Counted from the stretch's first letter, positions 1 to 11,544 are shown. The stretch: DNA of 64,000 bases from Rhizodiscina lignyota (GCA_010015805.1 ML978124.1:992001-1056000), one strand, 5' to 3'. Program-made: numbers and translations. Notes: generated by a model not told the origin, from the sequence alone.

Positions 1-1
1 G

Positions 2-172
2 ACGGCGCAGGATGAGGTAGATAAAGCTGTTGCTGCTCTGAAGCTGGAGAATGGCAATATCACGCGTGATGGGAATGAGGAGCACATTGTTGCTGTGAAG
101 CAGGAAGATGTCAAGGAGGAAGATGTCAAGCAAGAAGATGTGAAGCAAGAAGCTGTCGCCCAGGAAGCATGA
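2..172 (+). CDS. C-terminal end of an unidentified protein with VKQE repeats (5' partial)
   Basis: An open frame enters from the left edge and ends at TGA 170-172, giving 56 residues. The visible tail is acidic and lysine-rich. Its last 25 residues repeat a five-residue unit: VKQED, VKEED, VKQED, VKQEA. Each unit matches the SUMO-attachment consensus (hydrophobic-K-x-E), so the tail may be a SUMOylation platform, but this is inference from the motif only. The protein is not identifiable because the domain-bearing part lies outside the window. The frame is supported by regular coding composition and the clean stop. Confidence 0.7.
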   Translation, partial: TAQDEVDKAVAALKLENGNITRDGNEEHIVAVKQEDVKEEDVKQEDVKQEAVAQEA

Positions 173-928
173 GCCTGAGGCGAAGTTGAATTGATGATAG
201 CGAACGTCTGAACGATGGATTCATTACGAGACATGAGTTGTCTACTGGAGGTAGCATTTCCTGCGAATTCGAGCATCTGGGCGGGTCTTTTTCATTTGCA
301 CACACTGGCTGGTTGGATGAACTGTTTTCTTGTTCGATTTAGCGCGGCGTCTTTCGGGCACTCGGATGTAGATACCCACTGCAGCGTTGGACTGGACAGG
401 GAGATCATGGCGCCTAATCTAGATAGGCCTCCTACCTCACTGAATGAATGCAAGGAATGAAGCATTTCCCCTTATAGACACTTGTGCAGATTCTTACGTT
501 ACCGAACGTCACACGGCGGATCAGGTGAACATCCAGATCATGGCTGAGACACCTATTTAGATTCCAAGGTCAATGAGCGCCACATTCTTTCCAAGTTGGC
601 TTGTGTGCATGAGGACAATGATGCCCTTTGGGTTCGTCGGCTTGACACAGTCGATCTTTGCGAAGGTAATCGTTGGGCGTGAAGATCTGGCCACTAATAA
701 GCACAACTACGCGGCAAGTAGTGCCATTGCAGGCTCGTGCTGCAATTTTGAACTATAGTATTTTAAGTATTAGTACCTCCGTATGCGATTTAATTAAGCA
801 TTTTATTTACTACGAGAAGATCGAATAGTGTCATAACTAGAGTATATGCTAAAATACAACGCCTAGTACTAAGCTTCTATCTTCTAAGGACTAGGTACGA
901 CCGCTCTAGGAAAAGCTGAAGGGCAAGC
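173..928. other. Intergenic, no gene seen
   Basis: This stretch lies between two genes whose 3' ends face each other. Only short open frames of at most 81 codons occur. The part from about 755 to 890 is AT-rich with many TA steps, which could be an old decayed repeat, but no repeat family can be named. Confidence 0.5.
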
Positions 929-2137
929 TCAAGGAGTGCACCAACTTAACATCTCCATCTTCTTTTCTAGACGTTCCACCCTATCCAAAAGGGCAGTGAA
1001 ATCTTCTCTGCGTCTCAGCCGCCCATTCAGAAACTTGAGATGAGGATGCAAATGTTTTGTATCTTTTGCTGTCGCTATGACGACCTCGCGAGAAACCTCA
1101 ATCCAATATTGGTCATAGCTAAGGACCATCAAATACAGCACATAGCAAAGCGCGAGGATCCATTCTGCTATGGCTGAGATCGATACTAAGGTATAGCATT
1201 GCGTGCCTTCGAAAGGCGTTTCCTTCGAGCCGATACAGCGGTACGATCCAATAAGAAATAAGAAACCAGTTGCTAAGAGCGGATCAGTAGCTGGAATTTC
1301 GGCATTCGAGCGCTGTTTTCAAGACTTACGAAGGGCTACAAAGCCAATTGTCTTTCTGCACTTTCGGACTAACGCCAGGTGAGGCTCCCTGCATCGACGC
1401 CCCATGCGGTATGACAGCCAGTAGTCTGAAGATTTGGCTAGAGATAAAGTCCAGACGTGGACTGACGTTAGAACTACATGCCGTGTCGGGTACAACTCGA
1501 TAGGTGTACGGCTGACGGCAACAAGAAAGCAGCAGGACACAGTCCCAAAGGCCATCTTGGAGTAACGGAAATAGATGCCGGGCTGAACATTGCGGCCAGC
1601 AATGCCATCCATAACGAACCCGGTAATAACAAATCCTGCGACGAATACCGGAAGCGTTGTGAAGGCAACTTCTTTCGTCGCACCGATCGAAGAAATATAG
1701 GGCCATAGCGCGTACGAGCCGCCGCCACCGATCCGAGGCTGTTTGCCGTCGACGTGGGCACGGGTCAAGTAACAGAGGAGGAAATAGGCGATCATGCTAA
1801 ACCAGATCAGACTGCCTAGAAAGAATGGAGCTGCTCGAAGAAGGTATCGTGTACGAGTAGACGAGATCAAGCCAAGCGATCCGTCGGAACTTGATGTATA
1901 CGTCCGAATTGGATGCTTTTCGGTTTGCGCAGTGGCGGGGCCGTCAACCAATGTTTCATCGCTGGCAGACGGCGTTATTCGACCGTGAAGCACATTGAAG
2001 GAACTGAGTTCGCCGTCGCTAAGTTCCCGCCCCTGGTTTTTATGGTCGTCGGAAGGAATCCCATTACGGTACCTGGTGTTGAGCAAATCGCGAGATGGAG
2101 TAATCGCGAGATGGGAAGGAGGCCTGAGATGCAGCAT
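929..2137 (-). CDS. Frag1/DRAM/Sfk1-like multispanning membrane protein
   Basis: Model: exon 2137-1330, intron 1329-1273 (57 nt, GTAAGT...TTAG), exon 1272-929; 383 residues. About 100 hydrophilic N-terminal residues precede the membrane part. Hydrophobic segments lie near residues 103-124 and 160-178 and in the C-terminal third. Family-like features are the PYISSIGAT stretch after the first segment, an RMGRRCRE stretch resembling the family's RLG-YREH region, and AIAEWILALCYVLY in the last segment. Frag1/DRAM/Sfk1 proteins sit in plasma or internal membranes and affect lipid-linked processes such as GPI-anchor remodelling, PI4P signalling or autophagy. Which role applies here cannot be told. 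The splice joins VAL to PTGFLFLIG in frame. A second intron near 1440-1495 is conceivable, but the continuous reading fits the family better. Confidence 0.7.
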
Positions 2138-3619
2138 TTCTATAGGACTAAGAATTCCGAGACGCCTAAAAGACTAAAACACAATGGGAGGAATGACGAA
2201 GGACGAATTAAACGATGAAGATAAACGAGGCTCAACGAAGGAGACATTTAGAGGCTTATAAATTATAGGTATACAAGACATCAAAACTATAATAAGAGCT
2301 GTTGGTACAGCATGTTGAATCACGCTGTCACACCCCCCACCCCCCCACAGGCAGACGGGAGGATATGAAAGAGATAAGAGGGGGGAAGAGTGGCAGCGTG
2401 ATTTCAACATGCTGTAGTTGCACCCATACGCAACTTTCCCAGGACTGTTGTCCTCTAACTAACACTAAAGGTGTGCTTTACGCCCCAGTTTGTGCAATGA
2501 CACACACTCATCGATATTTCCGCGGTTATTTGTAGAAATTCAGCCTTGTAGACACTGGAACGTAGTAGGGAGTCCACGAAGAGTAGGGGTCAACTAAGAA
2601 GTTAGAAAGTAAGCTGATTGACATTGAAGAGTTAAAACCTACTCCCACATGTTTACATCATAAATCTATACTTCTATTAGCTTGTACCCGTGAACTGTCG
2701 GTTTTACCCCCATTCTTGGTTGACCTCCTTCTACGTTAGTGGCCTTCGTAATGTCTCTCAAATCTTCATATAGCGTTTGCCGACCAGGGAAGGGGACTAG
2801 AGGAAAGGCAGCAAGCTCCGTACTCGCAATCGCATCGATGCTCTCCGCTATGACGTCTTGGTATTATACGTATTTCCGTGCAGAAGTATATAGCTAGAGC
2901 TAACGTGACAGTACTAGATTTGGAATAACGATTCGCTACAGTGCCGGCGTGGCCGTGCGGTGGATTGGAGTGGAAAGCAGTCCATAAAATGGCAGATTCA
3001 GCTTGAGGAAGTCCGCGACACCCTGGATTTAAGTTGGGGCAGAACGTTTTCGACAGGTTCATTGTTGTAAAGGAAGGGTTCCCGAGAGGTAAGGTTGAGA
3101 TTTCCGATATGATATGGGGGTTCAGCCAAAAGAGAACTAGCGCGTTTTGACATATCCTATGGGGCCGGATTTCGCTCACAATGCCTCCATCGTCTGTCAC
3201 AGTCCTCGCCGGCATACAACATCTCCTCTTTTTACACCATGTCTGTGCTACGGTGATTCTAAATCGGGACGTGTGCCCTAGCCCGTTCTTTCGAACGCAG
3301 CCTGTTGCTGTTACTGTCCGCACGGAAACCTCCATTCGGACTTCGCAGCTTCTTTGCGGTCAGGTTGGTCTTCGCTTTATACCCTGAAAGTCTGCATTCC
3401 TGTAACTTTGAGCCCACGTTATCTTTCTTTCTCTTCGACGTCTTGAAGCCTAGAGTGGCTCGCTACGCAATGATGTCACCCGGCGAGGAAGAATAGCGCT
3501 TTCGGAGACAGTTGTATATTCATTTCCCGACTCGAATCATAGCTCGAATGTTTACGATGTATTAGTATCTCCTAGATCTCCTGCAAACTTGCCAAGCAAT
3601 CCCATTGTCCACTCTGAGT
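2138..3619. other. Intergenic with a MITE; otherwise no supported gene
   Basis: This gap contains the promoter side of the Frag1-like gene, the MITE at 2308-2414 (separate entry) and the 3' side of the monooxygenase gene. A 189-codon minus-strand frame at 2766-3335 has no recognisable domain, is unusually cysteine-rich and lacks splice or promoter support. I do not call it a gene. Confidence 0.45.
2306..2416. mobile_element. Short pogo/Tc1-mariner-type MITE (107 bp plus TA target duplication)
   Basis: The ends form near-perfect inverted repeats. The left end, from 2308, reads CAGCATGTTGAATCACGCTG. The right end, finishing at 2414, is the reverse complement with one extra A and one T/C change over about 25 bp. 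TA flanks both sides (2306-2307 and 2415-2416). Termini starting with CAG plus a TA duplication are characteristic of pogo/Tigger elements of the Tc1-mariner superfamily. The interior is too short to code and holds C-runs on the left and G-runs on the right, so the terminal repeats may extend inward imperfectly. It lies about 170 bp upstream of the Frag1-like start codon. Confidence 0.65.
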
Positions 3620-4822
3620 CTACTCTGAGCTTCTTATTCGTTTGAGAGAGCCACTCCGTCCCCCACTTTCTCCGTTCGTCTGCGCACTCTCACGCCCCTT
3701 CAACGCCTCGCGCACCTTCGGCAAAATGTAACGACCATAATCAATGGCATCGTTAAGATTGTCATAGCCACGTATAGAAATCAGCTCGGCTCCAAGATCG
3801 ACATAGTCGAGAATCGAATCCACAATAGTCTGCGGAGACCCGACCAGCGCGGTCGACGCACCACGCGCACCAGTCGCCGTGACTGTCGGGTACCAGAGTG
3901 CGCGATCTTGGACTTCACCGCGAGAAGCAATGTCGAGAAGTCGCTGAGAGCCTACGTTCTGCGGTGCCGGGGCGTTGGCGGGCACCCTACTGTTTCCCTG
4001 GGCTCGATTCGTGCTCAGAGCGTCCAGCGTTCGATGGGCTTTTTCCCACGCGAGCTCCTCTGTTTCGGCGACAATGGGCCGGAAAGTCACCCAGATGCGC
4101 GGCCGGTCATTGCGGCCTGCACGTTCAGCCTCAGCATAGATGGACTGAATCTGCTCTTTGGTTTCCTTGAGCGGTTCACCCCAGAGACCGAAAATGTCTC
4201 CAAGGCTACCACCGATGCGATACGCATCTTTCGATGACCCGCCGACTGAGACGGGTATGCTGGTGCCGTTCGTCGGGCGGATCAAATTCCTAAACTGTTT
4301 GAACTGGTAACTAAAACATATGAGTACGTGTCTTACTAAGATAAGTGCATACAGGATTTCTTACTACGTGCCCTCCCAATCGAAAGGGTCCGGCGACTGC
4401 CACGCACGGCGAAGAATGCGAATGTATTCCTCGAGGCGCTCGTACCGCTGCTCCTTCGTCAGGAAGTCACCCTCTCTTGCCTGTTCGACGTCGCTGCCAC
4501 CAGCGATGAAATGCACAACAACACGCCCTTTGCTGAGCTGGTCAAGGGTCGACAGGGCTTTTGCAGCGACGGTTGGATATAGCGTGTTTGGCCGGAGTGC
4601 GATGATGACTTTGAGATTTTTGGTCACGGCTGCGATCGTCGCTCCGACTGTCCAGGGGTCATAGTACGATGAATCATAAGGCACAAGCGTGTAGTTGTAT
4701 TCGTAGTCGTCGAGAGCTCGGGCGTAGCGGACGAGATATTCTGGATCGAGAGACGCATTGGGAATTGGATTGATCTCGGTGGAGGCGTTTGGGAACGTTG
4801 CGCTAATGAATTCTATCGGCAT
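3620..4822 (-). CDS. FMNH2-dependent alkanesulfonate monooxygenase (luciferase-like family)
   Basis: Model: exon 4822-4368, intron 4367-4311 (57 nt, GTAGTA...TTTTAG), exon 4310-3620; 381 residues, which matches bacterial SsuD in length. The splice joins DWEGT to YQFKQF in frame. The protein is a single luciferase-like barrel: an N-terminal strand MPIEFIS, a LKVIIALRPN strand, the GRVVVHFIAGGS segment, the TYQFKQ stretch typical before the substrate loop, and IPVSVGGSSKDAYRIGG followed by GDIFGLWGEPL. SsuD-type enzymes cleave alkanesulfonates to aldehyde and sulfite using reduced FMN and oxygen, to supply sulfur. No NAD(P)H:FMN reductase or sulfonate transporter lies nearby, so reduced flavin must come from elsewhere. 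No clear Cys3-type palindrome was found upstream. A sister luciferase-like monooxygenase of another specificity is the main alternative. Confidence 0.88.
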
Positions 4823-5639
4823 TCTGGTGGTGAATTTAGTCCAAATTAATTAATTCTCAAAGATAAACGAACTGTTTTTCCAACCGGCGTTGAATGTCGT
4901 TCATCGCCTGCCTTATCACTATTGGTGAAGGATGGCGAACAATTTCTCGCCGATCACGCCTTCCAGTCAGTCGCAGTAGTGCTGCTATGCCTTATCTAAC
5001 CGACCATTTCCGAATCACTTGACTTTAGAGCTCAATTGATTTTCAGCCGATTAACTTCGTGCAGTCCCAATAAATTCTGAGGATAATGCTCTGAGCAACG
5101 TTCATTTCAGAAACAGCTTGGGAATTACACCACTTGCAATTCATATAGAGCGCAAGACAATTGGATGACTTGAGAAATGATTTCTGAACTCAGAAGGGGC
5201 CATTCATCTTTCTTTCAACATCAGACCTCGACGCTCGACGCGCCCTTTTCGAGCGTCATATCGAGCGTTATTGTGCTTAAGCCCAGCATCTCCGGCCCAT
5301 CAGCTCCCAGCAGCAAAAGCGTCGGATAATTATCCGACAGATATCGAAGCTTTTCAACTCGCATATTCTTGGACCATTATTGTGTCGAGGTGAATCTCGT
5401 CGACTAACCGCATTCGAGGGAAATGCTGAGTTCTTAACAGTTATGAATTGAACAGGTACACTAAGGTCGAAGGCTACTTTTCTCTGCTCGAGCCGTTCAT
5501 TCCCCACAAGCTGAAACTTAGCTGAAGCCTCAGCAAATGTAACCTTGTCTCGACAACAGGACTACTGCCGAGTACGAAATCATATATACATCCCAAGACC
5601 TGGCTCCTCAGTTGAGCACATTTTAGGAATACAACAATT
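4823..5639. other. Intergenic, no gene seen
   Basis: This is the upstream region of the monooxygenase gene. The longest open frame is 76 codons (5277-5507, minus) with no coding character. Confidence 0.45.
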
Positions 5640-6170
5640 TCAGTCAGTCACAACCGCCTTGATCTTTCTCCTTGCTTTCCCACTCTGACGCTCAGTCTGT
5701 GCAGATGAAGCTGCACGATATCCATTTGAACTAGTTGGGTAATCGTCGCTGATTGTCGCCTCCCAAGCATGAGACGAAGTGGAGGTAGAAGGTCTGAACA
5801 TCATTAACGGCGCCTCGCTCAGTTGCTCATTGAGCCATCTCTGTATAGCAATGGAGCGTTGCTGTGTAGATCCATGGGCGCCGTGATCCTCGGAAGTAGG
5901 ATTGGGACGAGTAGTCGAAGGATCTTCAGTGGTGTGAGTCGCCGCCGATTGTGTGTTGACCATGAACTTTGCCGAGCAGTCCCGCGCGTTCTCGTCCTTC
6001 TCAGCACCCCTAGCAATCTCGTCGTTGTCACTTCGAATCCATGAGTCGGTGGAATCAAAATCAAAGGTCTCGTCCGCTGGCAGAGTTACCCAAGATCCAA
6101 CGAAGATAAGCTCAGAGGGTGTAATTCTCGTCGGTGTGCAAATATCGGGTCTTGCGAGTGCACCACACAT
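5640..6170 (-). CDS. Hypothetical Ser/Thr-rich protein, 176 aa
   Basis: This is a single uninterrupted frame from ATG 6170-6168 to a stop at 5640. The product is hydrophilic and rich in Ser, Thr, Glu and Asp, with no signal peptide or membrane segment. One short amphipathic-looking stretch, IQRWLNEQLSEAP, is followed by a basic C-terminus (GKARRKIKAV). It looks disordered. I do not recognise a family. Length and composition suggest a real gene, but chance or a fragment of a spliced gene remain possible. Confidence 0.4.
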   Translation of the reverse strand: MCGALARPDICTPTRITPSELIFVGSWVTLPADETFDFDSTDSWIRSDNDEIARGAEKDENARDCSAKFMVNTQSAATHTTEDPSTTRPNPTSEDHGAHGSTQQRSIAIQRWLNEQLSEAPLMMFRPSTSTSSHAWEATISDDYPTSSNGYRAASSAQTERQSGKARRKIKAVVTD

Positions 6171-7050
6171 TGTGTCAAAGAATGAGGAGGACGTAACAAG
6201 AATAACTTTGATGTAATACCAAAGAACTCAGTATCTGGATGTGAGTGTACAAAGACATTGCAGCCATATTCCTGTCCTATTTAAGTTGTATGTTGACTGT
6301 ACCAAAGGTATGACGAAAGGCAACTGGAATTACAATTTCTTCATAAAGACGAATAATCTCGGAGTATCAAGCAGTCATTCAATCATTTGAAACACATTCA
6401 AGGAATGGACGAGATAAGGAGACTGGCGAAATTCCATTCTCTTGTTTAGGAAATGGAAGCTTCTGTAGTCCACAGACAGCGTTGTTTTCTGACCAATCAC
6501 GCCCAAGGCAGATTCCCGACTCTTGTCTACGACAGCTGCAGCAGCATATGTAGAAATTTCAAAGGACTGATGCGGACTAGGCTCGGGTGTTCAGTCAGAG
6601 CCTCATCCCGTGGAAGCTTTGGCTGCGGTGGTAAATGTGCGGGATCGCTTGAGAACCGGACTAAGAAAGCTGAGAGATCAATTACAATTCCCTAACTGGT
6701 AAAGTGACATCGGGCGGGTTGGGCGTTGCGTGATCAAACAGCGTGAACTTGATGCCGCGGGCGGAAGACAGTTTGGTGGGGCGTTCGGCGCTATTCCTAA
6801 AGTGGGTTTTGTAAATCCTTCTGACGCTGAGGGCAAATCCGCTCACGACACAGCGATTCAGGTCATGCAAGCCCTCAGCCTGGAGCTCGCCCATGGACAA
6901 ATGGAAGTCGATCGCAATCCCGGTCATTGCATGCCGCGTCTGCAAAACATCAGCCTCGAAATGAAGCTTGGCAGCCTGATGGTCTCAACCACAAGGCTAT
7001 AAGTTGCCGTCTCAGTTACACCATGATGCTGTGCAAGTACGGCCGACAAG
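6171..7050. other. Intergenic between two divergent genes
   Basis: This region serves as the divergent promoter of the 176-residue hypothetical and the Clr5-domain gene. Overlapping frames of 80-90 codons occur on both strands (6682-6945 minus, 6730-7002 plus), but none shows a domain. I see nothing further. Confidence 0.4.
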
Positions 7051-8758
7051 ATGAATTCAGACAGGCAAGAATTAATATGGGTCGGACCATCGAACCCTCG
7101 CGCGAAGCGTCTACCACAGAAGTCATGGGAGGGGTACAAGGAAGAGCTGTTTCAACTCTATCAGATGATGACGCTGGATGAGTTGATGGAATTCATGAGT
7201 CTCCGACATGACTTTGGACCTTCGTACGTTCTTCCGCACCAGCTGGTGCGCGTCAATGAATACTTTGAGGCTAACCAAACCTTGCAGTCGTCGTCAGTAC
7301 ATATTCCAATTCCGGAAATGGGGCTTCCGCAAGTATGGAAATCCGGTGGCTACCAGCACGCCCAGTGCAGGTCCGGCGAAACGCAGTCCACCAAGTTCGA
7401 CCTACTCAGCGTACAGTACGTACAGCACCTCAGTCGTGCATGCTCCGAAGCGTCGAGAACTGTCACCTGCCATCGAAGTTAAGGATCCGTTTCATGGCCT
7501 TGGCTTGCCTTTTGACACGATTCACGCAGACGAGCATCACGTGCTCTCCAGGCACCCTGATGACTATCGTGCTCCTGCATTGAATGATTTTGAAGAGTGG
7601 GCCAAAGGCCAAAGGCGCATTAATGATCCTGACGCGAGCAGCATACACGTTGATATATCTCAAGACATCGACGATTTCTCGGACGAGAACATCTACGAAA
7701 TGAAACGGACTGCGGATTTCTTATACGCCATGAGCTTTCCTAGGGATGCTTTCGTTCTCTATGTTCTGATCCTCAAACGTTTAAGGGCCTCACCGAATTG
7801 TCCAGATTGGATGATACTCTGGGCAACGATTGCCTGTGCACGTACTGCATGGGGATCTGGCGAGTTTGAGATAGCACGGAGCTTACTGAAGCAGAGGCTA
7901 GACTGTCCTTCGGGATCAGCTTGTCAGGTTGATCAGTTCGTCATGCGAATGCTCCTCGCAGATACGTATGCGCGGATTTCAGATTTCGAAGCCGAGAAGA
8001 TGCATATACAGGCTGCGCTCAGGGCCGAAAGTGCTAATGAGACACTTATCTCTGCTCTTCCCCAAGACCACCGTACCTTCGACCTCTGGACTTATCACTT
8101 CTTGACTCGTGAGTTCAGCGTCGACATGGATCAGCCACCGGATGCCGCGGGACAAAATACGCCTTACAGCTATAGATTCAACAACGAAGAGGCACGAAGA
8201 ATGCTGTTGCATCTGAAACCTGGCCCATTCGAGATTGAAAACGGTGTTATGATGAATCCCGTCCTTCGTTCATGTTTGCAATGGACGAAGTGCGAGCTGA
8301 GCAATCTGGCCATCGATCCGCACCTATGTGAATATATGGACGGCATGACACATTCCGAAGCTCATAAAAGTGCACAGGCAGTCATCCTATTCTGCGCATT
8401 CTGGGAACGCTGGCATAGTGGGAAAAGTTCAACAGCAGACGATCTATGTGTCTGGACAACCAAAGCGGAGAAGCTTATGGGCATATCTGCGTGTCAAGTG
8501 CTGATTGCGGTTGTTTTTATGGTGTTGAGTGCAGCCGAGAATGCACGAGTTGGACACCACGACAAGGGCAAATTGGGAAACCTCCTTATAGATCGTGCTC
8601 AAGCTGGTTCGCTCTACCTCTCAAGTTGCGACGACGTAATCTTAGCACGCTGTTTTCTCCTAAATTTCTCTGCCATGGAGAGGTACCAGGGGGGAGATAT
8701 GGGCGACTGGACGACGTTCCGTGCTGCTACCCGCGAGTATGCGAAAGGCTTCCTGTGA
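7051..8758 (+). CDS. Clr5-domain protein
   Basis: Model: exon 7051-7223, intron 7224-7287 (64 nt, GTACGT...TTGCAG, with a GCTAACC branch site), exon 7288-8758; 547 residues. The N-terminus is a Clr5 domain: KSWEGYKEELFQLYQ, then MTLDELMEFM, then DFGPS joined across the splice to RRQYIFQFRKWGFRKY. The match to the family pattern of a Trp/Lys-rich start and a WG-KY end is clear and fixes the splice. The domain is named after fission-yeast Clr5, a silencing factor; in filamentous fungi it heads many uncharacterised proteins. The remaining ~480 residues look alpha-helical, with no second known domain. The stop is at 8756-8758. A GTGAGA at 8754 and an acceptor near 8810 could instead splice to a short extra 3' exon. 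Confidence 0.82.
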
Positions 8759-9821
8759 GAGAGCGTTAAGATGACACTACCTGAGATCATTTTCGACACT
8801 AATCACGCAGCTCGTTTCCGCGCCTGTCGTCTCACATACAACGTTTTCGCAACAACACTCCTACCTTCCCGAGCATCATCGCTCACCGACAGCGATAGAG
8901 TGGCCTTGCGTTCCCTACGAGATCGTATTCAAAGAGGGGTACAGACTGCTGGAGAGTTTGCAAGGATGGCGCGACCATCGAGTGTCTTCAGGCGCGGTCC
9001 GCCGAGTGCCATGGGATTGCTTAGCATGAGCGACCTGTCGTCGGCTCTGCAACTTTCGATGCGGAGCTCATTGAGTCTGTCAACAGGCACTGGTGCCCGT
9101 CCACGCTCGATAACAAGCATGTCATGACCAACTCGCATTTGAAATGCAGAGAGACTGTGCCTGCCCGATAGATAGCCCTACCATATGGAAGCTTTGGCCA
9201 GCCACTGCAGAGAGTGCTTAGAAACAGCCGTCTGAGTGCCCTGGGGCGTGGACAGTCTCCGATGACAATTTCCACGATTGCATTTCAGCCCGCAGTCGAT
9301 TTGCCTATAATTTTGCGGTACCTTGAATATAGCACGGACACTATACTTCCGGAACGGAGCGACTGTGAGGATCAAGCTCCTGCAGCTTGTGTACCTGCAG
9401 CTGGATGCCGGTTTGCGATCGCCAGGACCCTCCACCGCAGAACGGCTTCGGACTGCGACTCAGTGCACAACCAGATCCTCCAAGCCAAGGCAAGGCTCTC
9501 AAATGAAGAATCTTACCCGGGTACTCATAATGTGCATTGAGATCTAACACTCAACCCACATAGTACACCAAGTACTTTGTAATTTACCGTTGAGGTTATA
9601 ACCACTTCGGGAAGACCCCTGCGCACCTCCGCAGCTTAATCAGACGTCAACATCACAAGTTGTCTGTGGACATGACGCCCTTCCTTCTCGAAATATTAGC
9701 AGAGTATGACACTATAATAGCAATTTCATGATCATAAATGTTTGTCATTATACTCGTCTGCTAGTACATGGAGAAATGAATCTAGAAATTTCACCTTCAC
9801 ATGTTCCAAATTGCAACCATT
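8759..9821. other. Intergenic between converging genes
   Basis: A 118-codon frame at 8771-9127 follows the Clr5 gene closely and is either its 3' UTR or an alternative terminal exon. Past 9130 nothing supported is visible. Confidence 0.4.
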
Positions 9822-11544
9822 TTATGATCCGAGGTTCTCGTAGTAGCTCAGAGGCTGGTTCAACAATGGGAAGGCTTCTGGCTCATTCTGGCCAACTCCT
9901 CCAATCCATTGCGGTACCGGCAGCGTCATTGGCACATCCGTGCGGGGAGTATCCTGGAAGATATACTCGAACGTCTTGGCCCACTGCACGCGGTTGTTCA
10001 TGCCCTCGAGCTCCCACAGGTTCTGCAGGAAGTGCAAGAAGCTGGTGTGCGTGTAGGCGGAGTTGGGAGCATAGTTGGTACCCTCGTCGTGGATGAGCGT
10101 GTTGGCCGGGATGAATGGGGAGATGACGAAAGCGGGGACACGGATGCCAAGGCGGCTGAAGTCGTAGGAGACGTTGTGGCCGTCAGACAGACCGTTGAAG
10201 GGGATCTTGTCATCTGGGATGGGGACGTTGGTTGGTGGGACGACGTGGTCAGCGAAACCACCGTGCTCGTCAAAGTTGATGACGATCAGGACGTTGTCCC
10301 AGTATTTGGACTTCCTGACGCTGTCGAACAGATGCTTAATCATCTGCTGGCCAGTGGCAGGGTTGCTAAGAGGGTGCATCGAGTCGACTGTGCAGCACTC
10401 TGGGTTCAGGTACGAGAACTGCGGCAGGGTGCCCTCCTCGAGATCCTTGTACAGTTGGTCGGCATGGACGACCTTGTCCATATCGTTCTTCAGGACATAC
10501 TAAATATTCCGTTAGTTTAACGTCCATCAAGATCATTTACAGTGGGCTATCTTACCTCGTAGATGGTAGAATCAGTGATGGTCTGTTCGTAGTACTGTAG
10601 ATCGCCAATTCAGTACTCAGCTCCCAAGGAGAGCAAGACTCGAGTACATACGTTCTTCCAAGAGATTCCCTTCTTGCTGAGGGCCTCGAAGATCGAGACC
10701 GAACAGCTCAGACCCGGCTCAGTGCAGCCGACGTTAGCGCACTGCAGACCATTGTCTACCAAGCCGCAGGTTGATCCAGACGTGGCGAACTGGCGGTTGG
10801 GATTGGTGGGACCAGGGTGCTCAGCATGCTGGCCAAACGTCAGTAAAAGATCTGGAGACGAAGTTTGAACATTTTAGCCTACGTAGGTGTCCCAGAATCC
10901 AAAGGTCTCCGCAATAGTGGCAAGAACTTGGGTCTCCTTCTGGTTGTACGCTCTGATAACGTAGGCAGTGTCGCCAGGAGTGGCGTTGTACTTCTCAGAG
11001 TGACGCTCGATGAAGCCCTGCATGTTCGGCTTGTCTTCCTTGGTTGGCTCCCATTTCTGGTAGATTTCGTAAGACGTGCCTGCAAAAGCGTGATCTGGAT
11101 CTTTCAGAGGAACTTCCTCCTCGTAGGGAGCAGCACAGATTTGGAGCGGCTCGCCGTAGACAGTCCAGTTGGGGTTGGTGTAGTCATTGCAGAATGTCTT
11201 GCCGATGAGACCGTCCATGTTCTTGTTGAAGTCCCAGTAACCGGCAATGTTGTCGAATGAGTGATTCTAGTAGAGTTAGTGACTCAATTTACTTTATCTC
11301 AAAAGGGTCAAGAGAACATACCTCCATCATCAGGTAGATGACATGCTTGATCTGTGCGGGTAGTCAGTCATCTTTGCATCAGGAACTAGTAACCCCTCCC
11401 ATGACATCTACTGACGTTCTTCCTGAGCTTCCCCCAGACAACCTGGTTGCCATAAGTGGGCTTGGGGCTCGCTCTGGAGTCGAGAGGCTGTGGCAAGGCA
11501 GCGGCAAGGCCTGCCGCGCTGGCGATCAAGAGGCTCAATCTCAT
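9822..11544 (-). CDS. Secreted phospholipase C / acid phosphatase-type phosphoesterase
   Basis: Six exons: 11544-11416, 11351-11322, 11266-10883, 10828-10652, 10594-10556, 10499-9822; introns of 54-64 nt, all GT-AG and all in phase 0; 478 residues. The start gives a classic signal peptide (MRLSLLIASAAGLAAALP), so the enzyme should be secreted. It belongs to the phosphoesterase family PF04185 (bacterial non-haemolytic PLC, AcpA and fungal phosphatidylglycerol-specific PLC). Visible motifs are HVIYLMMENHSFDN, whose Glu-Asn bind metal and substrate in the family, and INFDEHGGFADHV, the second metal-binding segment. It should hydrolyse phospholipid or phosphomonoester head groups. Two exons are very small (30 and 39 nt), and the first splits the ENHSFD motif. 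Exact substrate is unknown. Confidence 0.9.

Noticed and set aside
2766-3335. 189-codon open frame on the minus strand
   Set aside because: No domain, odd cysteine-rich composition, no splice or promoter support.
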